DNA of 64,000 bases, taken from positions 62,001-126,000 of the forward strand of contig CAYXTO010000009.1 of NCBI GenBank assembly GCA_964468045.1, given 5' to 3'. Both the position numbers and the translations under genes were made by a program. Positions 36,467-45,268 of the stretch are shown here, piece after piece (within the stretch, counting starts at the first letter, position 1; every line of letters begins with the position of its first letter). The notes below the pieces were generated by a model, which worked only from the letters and a program-made list of their open reading frames with translations, was not told where the DNA came from and did not search any database. Source of the DNA: JAWKXU01 sp964468045. Its GTDB lineage: Bacteria; Pseudomonadota; Alphaproteobacteria; Sphingomonadales; Sphingomonadaceae.

Positions 36467-36900
36467 ACGATCCGGCGTCCCGGCTTTATACGCCGGAAAT
36501 GCTCGCGCTTGCCTTGCGTCTAGCCGAATACCCGCTCGATCCGGATTGGCCGCTGACAGGCTTCGCGCGGTCCCCGACCTGCGGCAGCCAAGTTGAGATG
36601 GGACTGTCTCTGGGACAAGATGGAACGATAGAAAGCCGGGGCCTGCGCGTTCAGGCCTGCGCGGTGGGCCAGGCCGCCTGCACCATATTTGCCGATGCCG
36701 CGCACGGCCGGGGCATCGGCGACTTGCTGGGCACACTGTCCGATCTGGAAAGATGGCTCGCCGGAGATGCTTCGCTGCCAGGCTGGCCGGGCCTCGCGGC
36801 GATAGAGTGCGCGCGGACATTTCCGGGCCGGCATGGAGCCATCCTGCTACCGTGGAAGGCCGCCATTCATGCGCTTTCCAAGCAGGATGACAACGGCTAG
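36463..36900 (+). CDS. Fe-S cluster scaffold-like protein (IscU/NifU N-terminal fold)
   Basis: A 145-residue protein with the three IscU-type cysteines in recognisable, though divergent, contexts: SPTCGSQVEM near residue 40, QACAVGQAA near residue 66 and IECARTFPGRHGAI near residue 110. The ending GRHGAILLPWKA matches the IscU C-terminal R..C..L.W segment with the Cys moved. It may be a specialised scaffold; a function in Fe-S assembly is inferred only. Translationally coupled to cvpA. Confidence 0.7.
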   Translation: MNDPASRLYTPEMLALALRLAEYPLDPDWPLTGFARSPTCGSQVEMGLSLGQDGTIESRGLRVQACAVGQAACTIFADAAHGRGIGDLLGTLSDLERWLAGDASLPGWPGLAAIECARTFPGRHGAILLPWKAAIHALSKQDDNG

Positions 36901-36933
36901 AGCGTTGCCCGAAGCGGGAGGGAAGGCATCCAG

Positions 36934-38541
36934 ATGGGGACAGTATCGGCAAGCGTGGAAGGCGAACCAAACCGGCGGGAAATCCGCATGGTCGTCACGG
37001 CATCGTCCGCAGGTACGGTCTTCGAATGGTATGATTTCTTCATTTATGCAACCCTGACGACAAGCGGGATCATCGGCAGCACATTCTTCCCTTCGGGCAA
37101 CCCCGCATTGCAGACCTTGCTCGCCTGGGCCGGGTTCGCGGTGGGTTTCGGCTTCCGGCCGTTGGGCGCCATCCTGTTCGGCTATCTCGGTGACAGGCTG
37201 GGGCGCAAATATACCTTCCTCGTCACCATCACGCTGATGGGCGTGGCCACGGCCGGGATCGGCCTGATCCCCTCCACCGCCGCGATCGGTGCCGCAGCGC
37301 CACTGCTGCTGATCCTGTGCCGGATAGGGCAGGGGCTCGCGCTGGGCGGCGAATATGGCGGGGCGGCAATCTATGTTTCCGAACATTCGCCCCCCGGCAA
37401 GCGCGGCTTCTACACCAGCTTCATCCAGGCCAGCGTGATCGGCGGCTTCGTATTGAGCCTGGCGATCGTGCTGCTGACAAAGGCGATGATGAGTGAGGAC
37501 GTGTTCATCGACTGGGGCTGGCGTCTGCCATTCCTTTTCTCGCTGCTGCTGCTGGCGGCATCGCTGTGGATGCGGCTGATGCTGTCGGAAAGTCCGGTAT
37601 TCCGCGCGATGCAGGCAGAAGGCGAGATCAGCCACAATCCCTTTGTCGAGAGCTTCACCTATCCGGGCAATGCCAAGCGGATCTTCGTTGCGCTCTTCGG
37701 TGTCGCCGCCGGGCTGACGACAATATGGTACACCGCGATGGTCTACAGCCTGGAGTTCCTCAAGGGACCGGCGAATGTGCAGGATACGGCCGCGGAACTG
37801 ATCGTGTGCGGTGGAGCGCTGCTGGGCAGCATAATGTTCGTGGTGTTCGGCAAATGGTCCGACAAGGTGGGTCGAAAGAAGCCGATCATCATCGGCTACA
37901 TTCTGACGCTGCTTGCCCTGTTTCCCCTGTTCTGGGCCATGGGCAACGCCGCCAACCCCTCGCTCGAGCAAGCGGCGAAAAGCGCGCCGGTGGTGGTTTC
38001 CGGCGCAGATTGCCATTTCGATCCCTTCGCCAAGGAACAGGCAAGCGATTGCGGCAAGGTGCTGGCGCTGCTGACGGCGAAGGGCGTTCCCTACGCGCTC
38101 AAACCTGGAAACGGTGTCTCGGTCGCCGTCGGGGACACCATTGTCGAGCAGATGGACCCCGCCGCTGTCGAATCCGCCCTGATGCAGGCAGGCTACGACT
38201 TCAATCCGGTGACCCCTTCGACCCGCGACATTGCCATCATCATCCTTTGCCTCTTGGCGCTGAGCGTGCTGTCCGGCATGACCTACGGCCCGGTCGCCGC
38301 CTTGCTGTCGGAGATGTTTCCACCGAAGATCCGGTACAGCTCCATGTCGATTCCCTACCATTTCGGCACGGGCTATTTCGGCGGGTTCCTGCCGTTCATC
38401 GCCAGCTATATCGCGGCCAGCACGGGCGATCCCTATTCTGGCCTATGGTACACCTGGGGGGTGGTGCTGATGGCGCTGGTGGTCGGCCTGTGGGGCATTC
38501 CTTCCGGGCCACCGCGGGATTTTGCCGAAGATAATGCCTGA
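36934..38541 (+). CDS. MFS transporter of the metabolite:H+ symporter (MHS) type with a large extra loop
   Basis: A 535-residue transporter. FEWYDFFIYATL near residue 30 and RPLGAILFGYLGDRLGRK near residue 73 are MHS-family signatures, typical of proline/betaine, citrate and dicarboxylate symporters. Between two C-terminal-half helices, about residues 335-425 form a soluble insert of roughly 90 residues with two cysteines (ADCHFDP and SDCGKV). MHS proteins are normally near 430-450 residues, so this insert explains the extra length. The substrate is unknown. It overlaps alr by 8 bp. Confidence 0.85.
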   Translation: MGTVSASVEGEPNRREIRMVVTASSAGTVFEWYDFFIYATLTTSGIIGSTFFPSGNPALQTLLAWAGFAVGFGFRPLGAILFGYLGDRLGRKYTFLVTITLMGVATAGIGLIPSTAAIGAAAPLLLILCRIGQGLALGGEYGGAAIYVSEHSPPGKRGFYTSFIQASVIGGFVLSLAIVLLTKAMMSEDVFIDWGWRLPFLFSLLLLAASLWMRLMLSESPVFRAMQAEGEISHNPFVESFTYPGNAKRIFVALFGVAAGLTTIWYTAMVYSLEFLKGPANVQDTAAELIVCGGALLGSIMFVVFGKWSDKVGRKKPIIIGYILTLLALFPLFWAMGNAANPSLEQAAKSAPVVVSGADCHFDPFAKEQASDCGKVLALLTAKGVPYALKPGNGVSVAVGDTIVEQMDPAAVESALMQAGYDFNPVTPSTRDIAIIILCLLALSVLSGMTYGPVAALLSEMFPPKIRYSSMSIPYHFGTGYFGGFLPFIASYIAASTGDPYSGLWYTWGVVLMALVVGLWGIPSGPPRDFAEDNA

Positions 38542-39586
38542 TCACCCTGTTCCGCCTCCTCCTACATTACGCCTGAAGCTGGACCACGATGCGCTTGCCA
38601 GGAACTGGCGGGCGCTGGATCGGCTGTCCGGCGGCGCGCGTGCGGGAGCCGCGGTCAAGGCCGATGCCTATGGCCTCGGCGTCGCAAAGGCCGTGCCCCT
38701 TTTGCGTGATGCCGGGGCGCGGGATTTCTTCGTCGCACACTGGAGCGAAGTCCCCGAGGTCATCGAGCACATTCCGGCCAGCCAGCTCTCCGTGCTGCAT
38801 GGACCGGTGCACACAGACGATTGCACCTATGCTCGCGCGCTCGGTGTGCGGCCAGTCATCAACAGCCTGTTCCAGGCGCGGCTGTGGCTGGACAGCGGAG
38901 GAGGACCTTGCGACCTCATGGTCGATACCGGGATCAACCGGCTCGGCTTGCCACTTGCTTCCCTGTCCGATCCATTGATCGCCCGGCTTGACATTGACGT
39001 CCTCATGTCTCATCTCGCCTCGGCGGATGAAGACGTGGCGCAGAATGCGGAGCAACTTCGCCGCTTCGGCGAAGCGTGCCGGGCGATACCAGCCCGCCGC
39101 CGCAGCCTTGCCAACAGCGCGGGAATTACCCTGGGCAAGGATTATGCGTTCGAGCTCACTAGGCCCGGGCTTTCGCTCTATGGCGGCATTCCCCGCAACG
39201 AGCTCCTTGCCGAGATCGGCCAGGTGGCAAGGCTGGAGGCAGCGATCATCCAGCGGCGCGACCTGTCGGCCGGCGATAGCGTCGGTTACAACGCCACTTT
39301 CACCGCCACCCGCACCATGCGAGCAGGCGTCGTTTCCCTGGGATATGCCGACGGCTTCCTGCGGTGCTGGTCGGAAAAGGGTTTGCTGCGCAGCAATGGA
39401 AGGGAACTGCCTCTGCTCGGACGGGTCTCGATGGACATGGTGGTCGTGGACCTGACCGAAGCACCCGATCTGGCGGAAGGGGATTGGCTGGAAGTTCCGT
39501 ATCACCTGCCGGATGCGGCAGCCGTCTCCGGTTTGTCGCAGTACGAGTTGCTCACTATCCTGGGGCGGAGATTCAGGCGCGGGTAA
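38534..39586 (+). CDS. alr: Alanine racemase
   Basis: A 350-residue PLP enzyme that makes D-alanine for peptidoglycan. The PLP lysine is Lys42 in AVKADAYGLG and the opposing catalytic Tyr252 is in SVGYNATF; DTGINRLG and RPGLSLYG are further signatures. The start at 38534 overlaps the transporter stop; an in-frame TTG at 38522 is an alternative. Coupling to an MFS transporter is notable. Confidence 0.93.
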   Translation: MPDHPVPPPPTLRLKLDHDALARNWRALDRLSGGARAGAAVKADAYGLGVAKAVPLLRDAGARDFFVAHWSEVPEVIEHIPASQLSVLHGPVHTDDCTYARALGVRPVINSLFQARLWLDSGGGPCDLMVDTGINRLGLPLASLSDPLIARLDIDVLMSHLASADEDVAQNAEQLRRFGEACRAIPARRRSLANSAGITLGKDYAFELTRPGLSLYGGIPRNELLAEIGQVARLEAAIIQRRDLSAGDSVGYNATFTATRTMRAGVVSLGYADGFLRCWSEKGLLRSNGRELPLLGRVSMDMVVVDLTEAPDLAEGDWLEVPYHLPDAAAVSGLSQYELLTILGRRFRRG

Positions 39587-39604
39587 TCGTTAACGGCAAA
39601 TTTA

Positions 39605-39637
39605 TTGCACTGCACATAATGCACGTGCTAAATGCAA
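39605..39637. promoter_or_regulatory. Likely PhaR autoregulatory site
   Basis: TTGCA at 39605-39609 and TGCAA at 39633-39637 form inverse ends, with TGCAC repeated at 39611 and 39620 between them. PhaR proteins bind TGC-rich half sites of this kind and repress their own gene. The cluster lies 29-61 bp before the phaR ATG. That this is the operator is an inference from known family behaviour. Confidence 0.55.
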
Positions 39638-39665
39638 CAAGTGGGGCAGCAAGAGGAGTCCGGCG

Positions 39666-40223
39666 ATGGCAGCGCCTGACGAGGCCAAAAAAGGGCCTGT
39701 CATTATCAAGAAATACGCCAACAGGCGTCTCTACAATACCAGTTCTTCCAGCTACATCACGCTTGACGATCTTGCGAAGATGACGCGTGAAGGCATCGAT
39801 TTCCAGGTGCTGGACGCCAAGACGGGCAATGACATCACCCATTCCATCCTGACCCAGATCATCATGGATGAGGAAGCGAACGGGGAACAGCTGCTCCCGG
39901 TCAGCTTCCTGCGCCAGTTGATCTCCATGTATGGCAATTCGATGCAGGCGCTCATGCCGCATTATCTCGAAGCCTCGATGGAAAACTTCTACGCGAACCA
40001 GAAGAAGCTCCAGCAAGCCTTTACCGATGGTGTGGGCGACAATCCGCTGGCGAAGATCGCGCAGACCAACATGGCAATGTTCAAGGCCGCCGCCGCGGCC
40101 CTGATGCCCAAGGGCGCCCAGCCTGTGGAAGAGCCAGCAGCACCCTCCGAAGGCAACGAACTAGATGCCCTGCGCAAGCAGATGGCGGAGATGCAGAAGC
40201 GTCTCGATGCGCTGAGCAAATAG
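39666..40223 (+). CDS. phaR: Polyhydroxyalkanoate synthesis repressor PhaR
   Basis: A 185-residue regulator with the family N-terminus VIIKKYANRRLYNT, followed by YITLDDLAKM and DITHSILTQII. PhaR senses PHB granules and represses phasin genes and itself; its presence implies polyhydroxyalkanoate storage. The C-terminal end (ALRKQMAEMQKRLDAL) is a short coiled coil. A TGC-rich palindrome sits upstream. The PHA synthase is not in this window. Confidence 0.95.
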   Translation: MAAPDEAKKGPVIIKKYANRRLYNTSSSSYITLDDLAKMTREGIDFQVLDAKTGNDITHSILTQIIMDEEANGEQLLPVSFLRQLISMYGNSMQALMPHYLEASMENFYANQKKLQQAFTDGVGDNPLAKIAQTNMAMFKAAAAALMPKGAQPVEEPAAPSEGNELDALRKQMAEMQKRLDALSK

Positions 40224-40358
40224 CTGGCGAGACCATCAGGGCGGCGGGTTCGCGCGCCATCCACATTTTGGCGCAGCGCCAAGGCAAGCCGCTCGACATA
40301 AGCGGCAATTGCCGTAATGAGGCGCGGCAGAATTCACCCATCAACAGGAAGCATTTTC

Positions 40359-41900
40359 GTGTCCGCCATTCGCCATGCCCTCTCGATCACGCGCGCCGAG
40401 GATTTCGCCCAATGGTATCAAGCGGTGATCGCGCAAGCCGACATGGCGGAGGAATCCGGCGTGCGCGGCTGCATGGTGATCAAGCCCTGGGGCTATGGCA
40501 TCTGGGAGCGGATCCAGCGCCTGATGGATGATCGGATCAAGGCCGCCGGCGTTCAGAACTGCTACTTTCCATTGTTCATCCCGCTCTCCTACTTCGCCAA
40601 GGAGGCGGAGCATGTGGAAGGCTTCGCCAAGGAAATGGCGGTGGTCACCCATCACCGCCTGATCGCCGGCGAGGGCGGGGGGCTGGTCCCAGATCCCGAA
40701 GCGAAGCTGGAAGAGCCGCTGGTGGTCCGCCCGACCTCCGAGACCGTGATCGGCGCCGCCATGGCGCGCTGGATACAAAGCTGGCGCGACCTGCCGATGC
40801 TGACCAATCAGTGGGCCAATGTGGTGCGCTGGGAAATGCGGACCCGGATGTTCCTGCGCACGTCGGAATTCCTCTGGCAGGAAGGGCATACCGCGCATGA
40901 GGATCGCGCGGATGCGATGAGCGAAACGCTCCGCGCGCTGGAAATGTACCGGTCCTTCGCCGAGGATGTGCTGGCGATGCCGGTGATCGCCGGCGAAAAG
41001 CCGGAGAATGAGCGCTTCCCCGGCGCGGAAGCTACCTACAGCATCGAGGCGATGATGCAGGACGGCAAAGCGCTGCAGGCGGGCACATCGCATTATCTCG
41101 GCACCAGCTTCGCCGAGGCGGCGGGCATCCGTTACCAGGATCGCGAAGGCGGGCAGCAGCTTTGCCACACCACGAGCTGGGGCGTTTCCACGCGGTTGAT
41201 CGGCGGCGTGATCATGACGCATGGCGACGATGACGGGCTGCGCGTGCCCCCCGCTATTGCGCCGCAGCAAGTCGTGATCCTGCCGATGCTGCGCGACGAT
41301 GCGGGGGATGCCGCGCTGCTCGAATATTGCGAAGCCCTGCGCAGCAGGATCGCAACGCAAACCGCCTTGAGCGAGCCAGTCAGGGTCCTGCTCGACAGGA
41401 AGCCCGGCAAGGCTACGGCCAAACGCTGGGACTGGGTGCGCAAGGGCGCCCCGGTGATCCTCGAGATCGGCGGGCGCGACATGGAAGCCGGGAAGGTCAG
41501 CCTGCTGCGCCGTGACCGCTTGTGGAACGCCGCGGGCAAGAGTGATTTCGCCAGCCCCTCCGCCGAGGAATGCGCGACCGGGATCGGCGCCCTGCTCGAA
41601 GAAATCCAGGGCGGGTTGTTCGCCGAGGCGCGGCAACGCCGCGACGCCAATATCACGCGCGGCGTGGACAGCCTCGATGCGCTGTCCGCCTTCTACGCGG
41701 AAGATCAACGCCATCCCGGCTGGGTCGAGGTGCAATGGTCGAAGCCGACCGGGGCAGCCCTCGACCAGGTGGTCGAGCAACTGAAAGCCCTGAAGCTCAC
41801 CATCCGCAATGTGCCGATGGATGCGGCCCCCGCCGACGGCGCCTGTATCTTCACCGGCGCCCTGGCAGTCGAACGCATCTTCATCGCCCGGGCCTATTGA
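40359..41900 (+). CDS. proS: Prolyl-tRNA synthetase, type 3
   Basis: A 513-residue class II synthetase with VRPTSETVIG, RWEMRTRMFLRTSEFLWQEGHTAH (given in part: RTSEFLWQEGHTAH) and the C-terminal zinc-like extension. It lacks the 180-residue editing insert of the bacterial type, as usual for the shorter alphaproteobacterial and archaeal-like forms. The start is a GTG at 40359 after AGGA; the open frame runs to 40317 without a better start. Followed directly by rnr. Confidence 0.95.
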   Translation: MSAIRHALSITRAEDFAQWYQAVIAQADMAEESGVRGCMVIKPWGYGIWERIQRLMDDRIKAAGVQNCYFPLFIPLSYFAKEAEHVEGFAKEMAVVTHHRLIAGEGGGLVPDPEAKLEEPLVVRPTSETVIGAAMARWIQSWRDLPMLTNQWANVVRWEMRTRMFLRTSEFLWQEGHTAHEDRADAMSETLRALEMYRSFAEDVLAMPVIAGEKPENERFPGAEATYSIEAMMQDGKALQAGTSHYLGTSFAEAAGIRYQDREGGQQLCHTTSWGVSTRLIGGVIMTHGDDDGLRVPPAIAPQQVVILPMLRDDAGDAALLEYCEALRSRIATQTALSEPVRVLLDRKPGKATAKRWDWVRKGAPVILEIGGRDMEAGKVSLLRRDRLWNAAGKSDFASPSAEECATGIGALLEEIQGGLFAEARQRRDANITRGVDSLDALSAFYAEDQRHPGWVEVQWSKPTGAALDQVVEQLKALKLTIRNVPMDAAPADGACIFTGALAVERIFIARAY

Positions 41901-41901
41901 A

Positions 41902-44163
41902 TTGGCGCGCAAGCCCAAACCCGCTCCCGGCCTGCCCAGCAGGCAGCAGATACTCGACTTCATCCAGAGCAGCGACACCCCCGCCGGGAAGCGGGAGATC
42001 GCACGCGCCTTCGGCCTGAAAGGGCAGGAGAAGATCGCGCTCAAGGCCTTGCTGCGCGACATGGCGGACGAAGGGCTGATCGACGGCAAGCGAACCGCCT
42101 TTCACCGGATGGGCGGTTTGCCGAAGGTGACCGTGTTGCGCGTTGTCGATACCGACGATGGCGAGGCGATCGCGATACCGGACAGCTGGCAGCCGGACGA
42201 CGCCACTCCGCCGCCGCGTCTGCGGCTGGTGGAAAGCCGGAAGGGGCCTGCCTTGCGGGTGGGGGATCGCGTGCTGGCCCGCACCGAGGAAGCGGGGGAA
42301 GGCTGGCGCGCCTATCCGATGAAGAAGCTGCCGGCTCAAGGCGAAGCGATGCTCGGCGTGGTCGAGCTCGACGGCGCGGGCAAGGGCTGGCTCGCGCCGG
42401 TCGACAAGCGCGTCCGCAACGCCGCCCCGATTGCCGATCTGGGCGGCGCGGAGCCGGGCAATCTCGTGCTGGCCGAAGCTGCGGGCCGCAGCCCTCGCGC
42501 GGGCGTGAAGGTCATCCAGGTGCTGGGCGATCCGCTGGCCCCGCGCGCATTCAGCCTGATCGCGATCCATAAATACGGCATTCCGAATGTGTTCGGATCG
42601 GAAGTGCTGGCCGAGGCGGAGGCATCCGCCAAGCTGCCGCTGAGCGAGGACCGGCGCGAGGATCTTCGCCATCTCCCCATCGTGGCGATCGATCCGGCTG
42701 ACGCGCGCGATCATGATGATGCGATCTGGGCGGAGCCGGACGGGGCTGGGGGCTTCCGGGCGATCGTGGCGATTGCGGATGTCAGCTTCTACGTCCGTCC
42801 GGGCGGGAAGCTGGACCGGGAGGCGCGCAAACGCGGCAATTCGGTCTATTTCCCGGACCGCGTCGTTCCCATGCTGCCGGAAGTTCTGAGCGCAGATGTC
42901 TGCTCGCTGCGGGCAGGAGAGGACCGCGCAGCAATGGCCTGCCATCTGGAAATCGATGCGCAGGGCAAGCTCAAGGCGTGGCGGTTCTCGCGCGCCCTCG
43001 TGCGCATCGCGGAGAATGTCGCCTATGAGGCCGCGCACGCAAGGATCGACGAGGGTGAGGCTGATGCAAGCCTGACCAATCTCTGGGCCTGCTGGCGATT
43101 GCTGGAAGCGGCGCGCAAGCAGCGCGATCCGCTGGAACTGGAACTGCCGGAACGCCGGGTCATGCTGGACGATCAGGGCAAGATAGCCGAAATCGCCATT
43201 CGCGAGCGGCTCGATGCGCATCGCGTGGTGGAAGATTTCATGATCGCCGCCAATGTCGCGGCGGCCAAGGCGCTGGAGAGCAAGGTCTCGCCAGTGGTCT
43301 ACCGCATCCATGAGCCGCCGGGCCGGGAAAAGCTGGTCGCGCTGCGGGAGTATCTTGACACATTCGGGCGCAAGCTCGCGCTGGGGCAAGTCATCACGCC
43401 GGGCCTGTTCAATCGCATGCTGAAGGACGTCGCGGATGAAAGCGAGAAGGCGCTGATTATGGAAGCCGTCCTGCGCAGCCAGACGCAGGCCTATTACGGC
43501 CCGCGCAACGCCGGGCATTTCGGCTTGGCATTGGGCAGCTACGCGCATTTCACCTCGCCGATCCGCCGCTATGCGGACTTGCTGGTCCACCGCGCGCTGG
43601 TCGACGCCTTCGGGCTCGAGCAGCCCCGGCCGGCCGAAGGATCCATCCCCGCCGCCACCGGTCTCTCGGATCGCGACCGTAGCGATCTGTCGCGAGTCAG
43701 CGAAGCGATCAGCGCCGCCGAGCGCCGGGCAATGGAGGCTGAGCGGGAAACGATCGACCGTTATGTCGCGGCCTGGCTTTCCGCCAAGGTGGGAGAGGTC
43801 TTCGAGACCCGCATTACCGGCGTCCAGCGTTTCGGCCTGTTCGCCACCATCATGGGACTGGGCGGCGATGGGCTGGTTCCCGTCTCAGTGCTCGGCCCCG
43901 AACGCTTCCATTACGATGAAGGCGCCCATACACTGACAGGTGAGCAAACCGGCACGCGCTATGCCATCGGCGATCGCCTGCCGCTCCGCCTGGCCGAGGC
44001 GAATCCACTCACGGGCGCGTTGAAGTTCGAACCGGTGGAAGGCGCCGGCGCCCCCATCGAACCGCGCGGCGGCAAGCCGCCGCCCCGCAAGAAGGGGAAA
44101 TACATCGTCGGCCAGCGGGGCCGGCCTTCCAACATCAGGCATCAAGGCAGAAAAAAGCGGTAG
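41902..44163 (+). CDS. rnr: Ribonuclease R
   Basis: A 753-residue 3'-5' exoribonuclease able to degrade structured RNA. An N-terminal winged-helix-like region (REIARAFGLKGQEKIALKAL) precedes cold-shock domains. The RNB catalytic domain has DPADARDHDDAIW near residue 265 with the metal-binding aspartates. An S1 domain (residues about 630-715) and a Lys/Arg-rich tail follow. The likely start is a TTG at 41902, one base after the proS stop; no ATG lies nearby, so the start is less certain than the rest. Confidence 0.93.
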   Translation: MARKPKPAPGLPSRQQILDFIQSSDTPAGKREIARAFGLKGQEKIALKALLRDMADEGLIDGKRTAFHRMGGLPKVTVLRVVDTDDGEAIAIPDSWQPDDATPPPRLRLVESRKGPALRVGDRVLARTEEAGEGWRAYPMKKLPAQGEAMLGVVELDGAGKGWLAPVDKRVRNAAPIADLGGAEPGNLVLAEAAGRSPRAGVKVIQVLGDPLAPRAFSLIAIHKYGIPNVFGSEVLAEAEASAKLPLSEDRREDLRHLPIVAIDPADARDHDDAIWAEPDGAGGFRAIVAIADVSFYVRPGGKLDREARKRGNSVYFPDRVVPMLPEVLSADVCSLRAGEDRAAMACHLEIDAQGKLKAWRFSRALVRIAENVAYEAAHARIDEGEADASLTNLWACWRLLEAARKQRDPLELELPERRVMLDDQGKIAEIAIRERLDAHRVVEDFMIAANVAAAKALESKVSPVVYRIHEPPGREKLVALREYLDTFGRKLALGQVITPGLFNRMLKDVADESEKALIMEAVLRSQTQAYYGPRNAGHFGLALGSYAHFTSPIRRYADLLVHRALVDAFGLEQPRPAEGSIPAATGLSDRDRSDLSRVSEAISAAERRAMEAERETIDRYVAAWLSAKVGEVFETRITGVQRFGLFATIMGLGGDGLVPVSVLGPERFHYDEGAHTLTGEQTGTRYAIGDRLPLRLAEANPLTGALKFEPVEGAGAPIEPRGGKPPPRKKGKYIVGQRGRPSNIRHQGRKKR

Positions 44164-44232
44164 ACCGGCTGCTGGCAGATTGTGGGGACATTCTACTTGG
44201 TTGAGCCACAGAATGACGCGGAGGGGAGTGCA

Positions 44233-44265
44233 ATGAATCCGAGGAAGTCCGAGGATCTCTCCTAG
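44233..44265 (+). CDS. Possible 10-codon leader ORF upstream of the membrane protein gene
   Basis: ATG at 44233 follows an unusually strong ribosome binding site (GGAGGGGAG, about 44219-44228) and encodes MNPRKSEDLS before a TAG. The strong site is the only reason to note it. It is 88 bp upstream of the next gene and could be a leader peptide or a chance match. Confidence 0.25.
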   Translation: MNPRKSEDLS

Positions 44266-44329
44266 CACATCGAGTCGTTGGCGCTTGAGGCAGAAACACA
44301 TGACATCTTAATTACAATAGGGGTGCTAT

Positions 44330-44348
44330 CCTCTTTCCTAAGAGGGGG
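44330..44348 (+). promoter_or_regulatory. Hairpin that would hide the ribosome binding site of the following gene
   Basis: CCTCTT (44330-44335) and AAGAGG (44340-44345) pair around a TCCT loop. The second arm contains most of the Shine-Dalgarno sequence AGAGGGGG (44341-44348) for the TTG start at 44354. A 6-bp stem with a tetraloop would hold that site closed, so translation may depend on a factor or on temperature. Confidence 0.4.
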
Positions 44349-44353
44349 CCATA

Positions 44354-45043
44354 TTGCCAGTCATATGCAATGCGATGTTTGCCAAGGCCATCATAGGCGT
44401 GGCGATGTTCGTGTTCATAATTGGCCTTTTCCGACCAAGTATTACGCGGGAGGATGGCGTGGTGGAATGGACTACGGCGCTGACCTTTCTCACCACTGCG
44501 GCGATTGCCAGCTATCTTGCCGTGAAATCGGGCCTTTTGCATAAAAGCCGGGATCGCATCGCAATGGCAGGGGTTGCTGCCTTCGCGTTGCTGCTCTCCC
44601 TCAGCGAGCTAAGCTTCGGTGCACGCCTTTTCGGAGTTGAGATGCCGGCGATGAAGGGGGGCGGCGAATTCGACGGCGGTCATGACGTCGTGATCTGGAC
44701 CATGCGCAAGATTGCTGTTGCCGAGCCGTCGACCCAGATGGCGCTGGCTGTCTGCAGCGGCCTGAGCATGGCTGTCGCCATCGCATGGGCGTGGCAACGG
44801 CGAATACATCATGGCAGAGCGATATGGTTGCTTCTGGATCATCCGGTCCGCTTTCGCTTCGCAGTCACCATCCTCCTGCTGGCGTGCGCTGTAATACTGG
44901 ACCTTCTGCCTTATCATAAGATCGGCATATTGGAGGAGGCGCTGGAATTTGCGGCCAGCGTCGCCATGCTGATGACCGCGATCGCAGCAATCAATTCGTC
45001 GGAGAGCTTTACCGTGGCCGCAACGCCTGCGCCCGCTGCATGA
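44354..45043 (+). CDS. Multi-pass membrane protein of unknown function
   Basis: A 229-residue protein with about six hydrophobic segments. I do not recognise a characterised family. The segment SELSFGARLFGVEMP near residue 80 resembles the E-I-S-W-G-x-R-[I/L]-F-G motif found in an uncharacterised set of bacterial membrane proteins. The start is taken as the TTG at 44354 because a near-perfect Shine-Dalgarno precedes it; an ATG at 44375 is the alternative. It is flanked by rnr and a convergent universal stress gene. Confidence 0.7.
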   Translation: MPVICNAMFAKAIIGVAMFVFIIGLFRPSITREDGVVEWTTALTFLTTAAIASYLAVKSGLLHKSRDRIAMAGVAAFALLLSLSELSFGARLFGVEMPAMKGGGEFDGGHDVVIWTMRKIAVAEPSTQMALAVCSGLSMAVAIAWAWQRRIHHGRAIWLLLDHPVRFRFAVTILLLACAVILDLLPYHKIGILEEALEFAASVAMLMTAIAAINSSESFTVAATPAPAA

Positions 45044-45268
45044 CCGGCGCGAGGTCCGCTCTTAAATCGACAGTCGTTGATGCCGGGCATGCGACCCGGA
45101 GAGAAAGGAGCTTCCATAAATGCGCGCCTTGTTGCGCATTCCAAAACCATCCTTCATCGTAGAAAATCTATTGCTTTGGACTTTGCAGATCGCAGAGTCG
45201 ACGCCTTGCCATTGACTCAAGCCCAATGGGAATTCCTCAAATATCCCCACATCCTGGAACAACCAGGC
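45044..45268. other. Non-coding gap downstream of two convergent genes
   Basis: 225 bp between the convergent membrane-protein and universal stress genes. It holds no convincing gene; a 31-codon frame (45120-45215) has an AAGGAG upstream but no other support. No strong terminator was found. Confidence 0.35.

Noticed and set aside
41881..43590. A 569-codon minus-strand frame opposite rnr
   Set aside because: Shadow frame with Arg/His/Gln-rich composition; rnr has the full RNB and S1 domains.
45120..45215. A 31-codon ORF (starts MRALLRIPKP) with AAGGAG upstream
   Set aside because: It sits between two convergent genes and has no other support; good RBS matches occur by chance.
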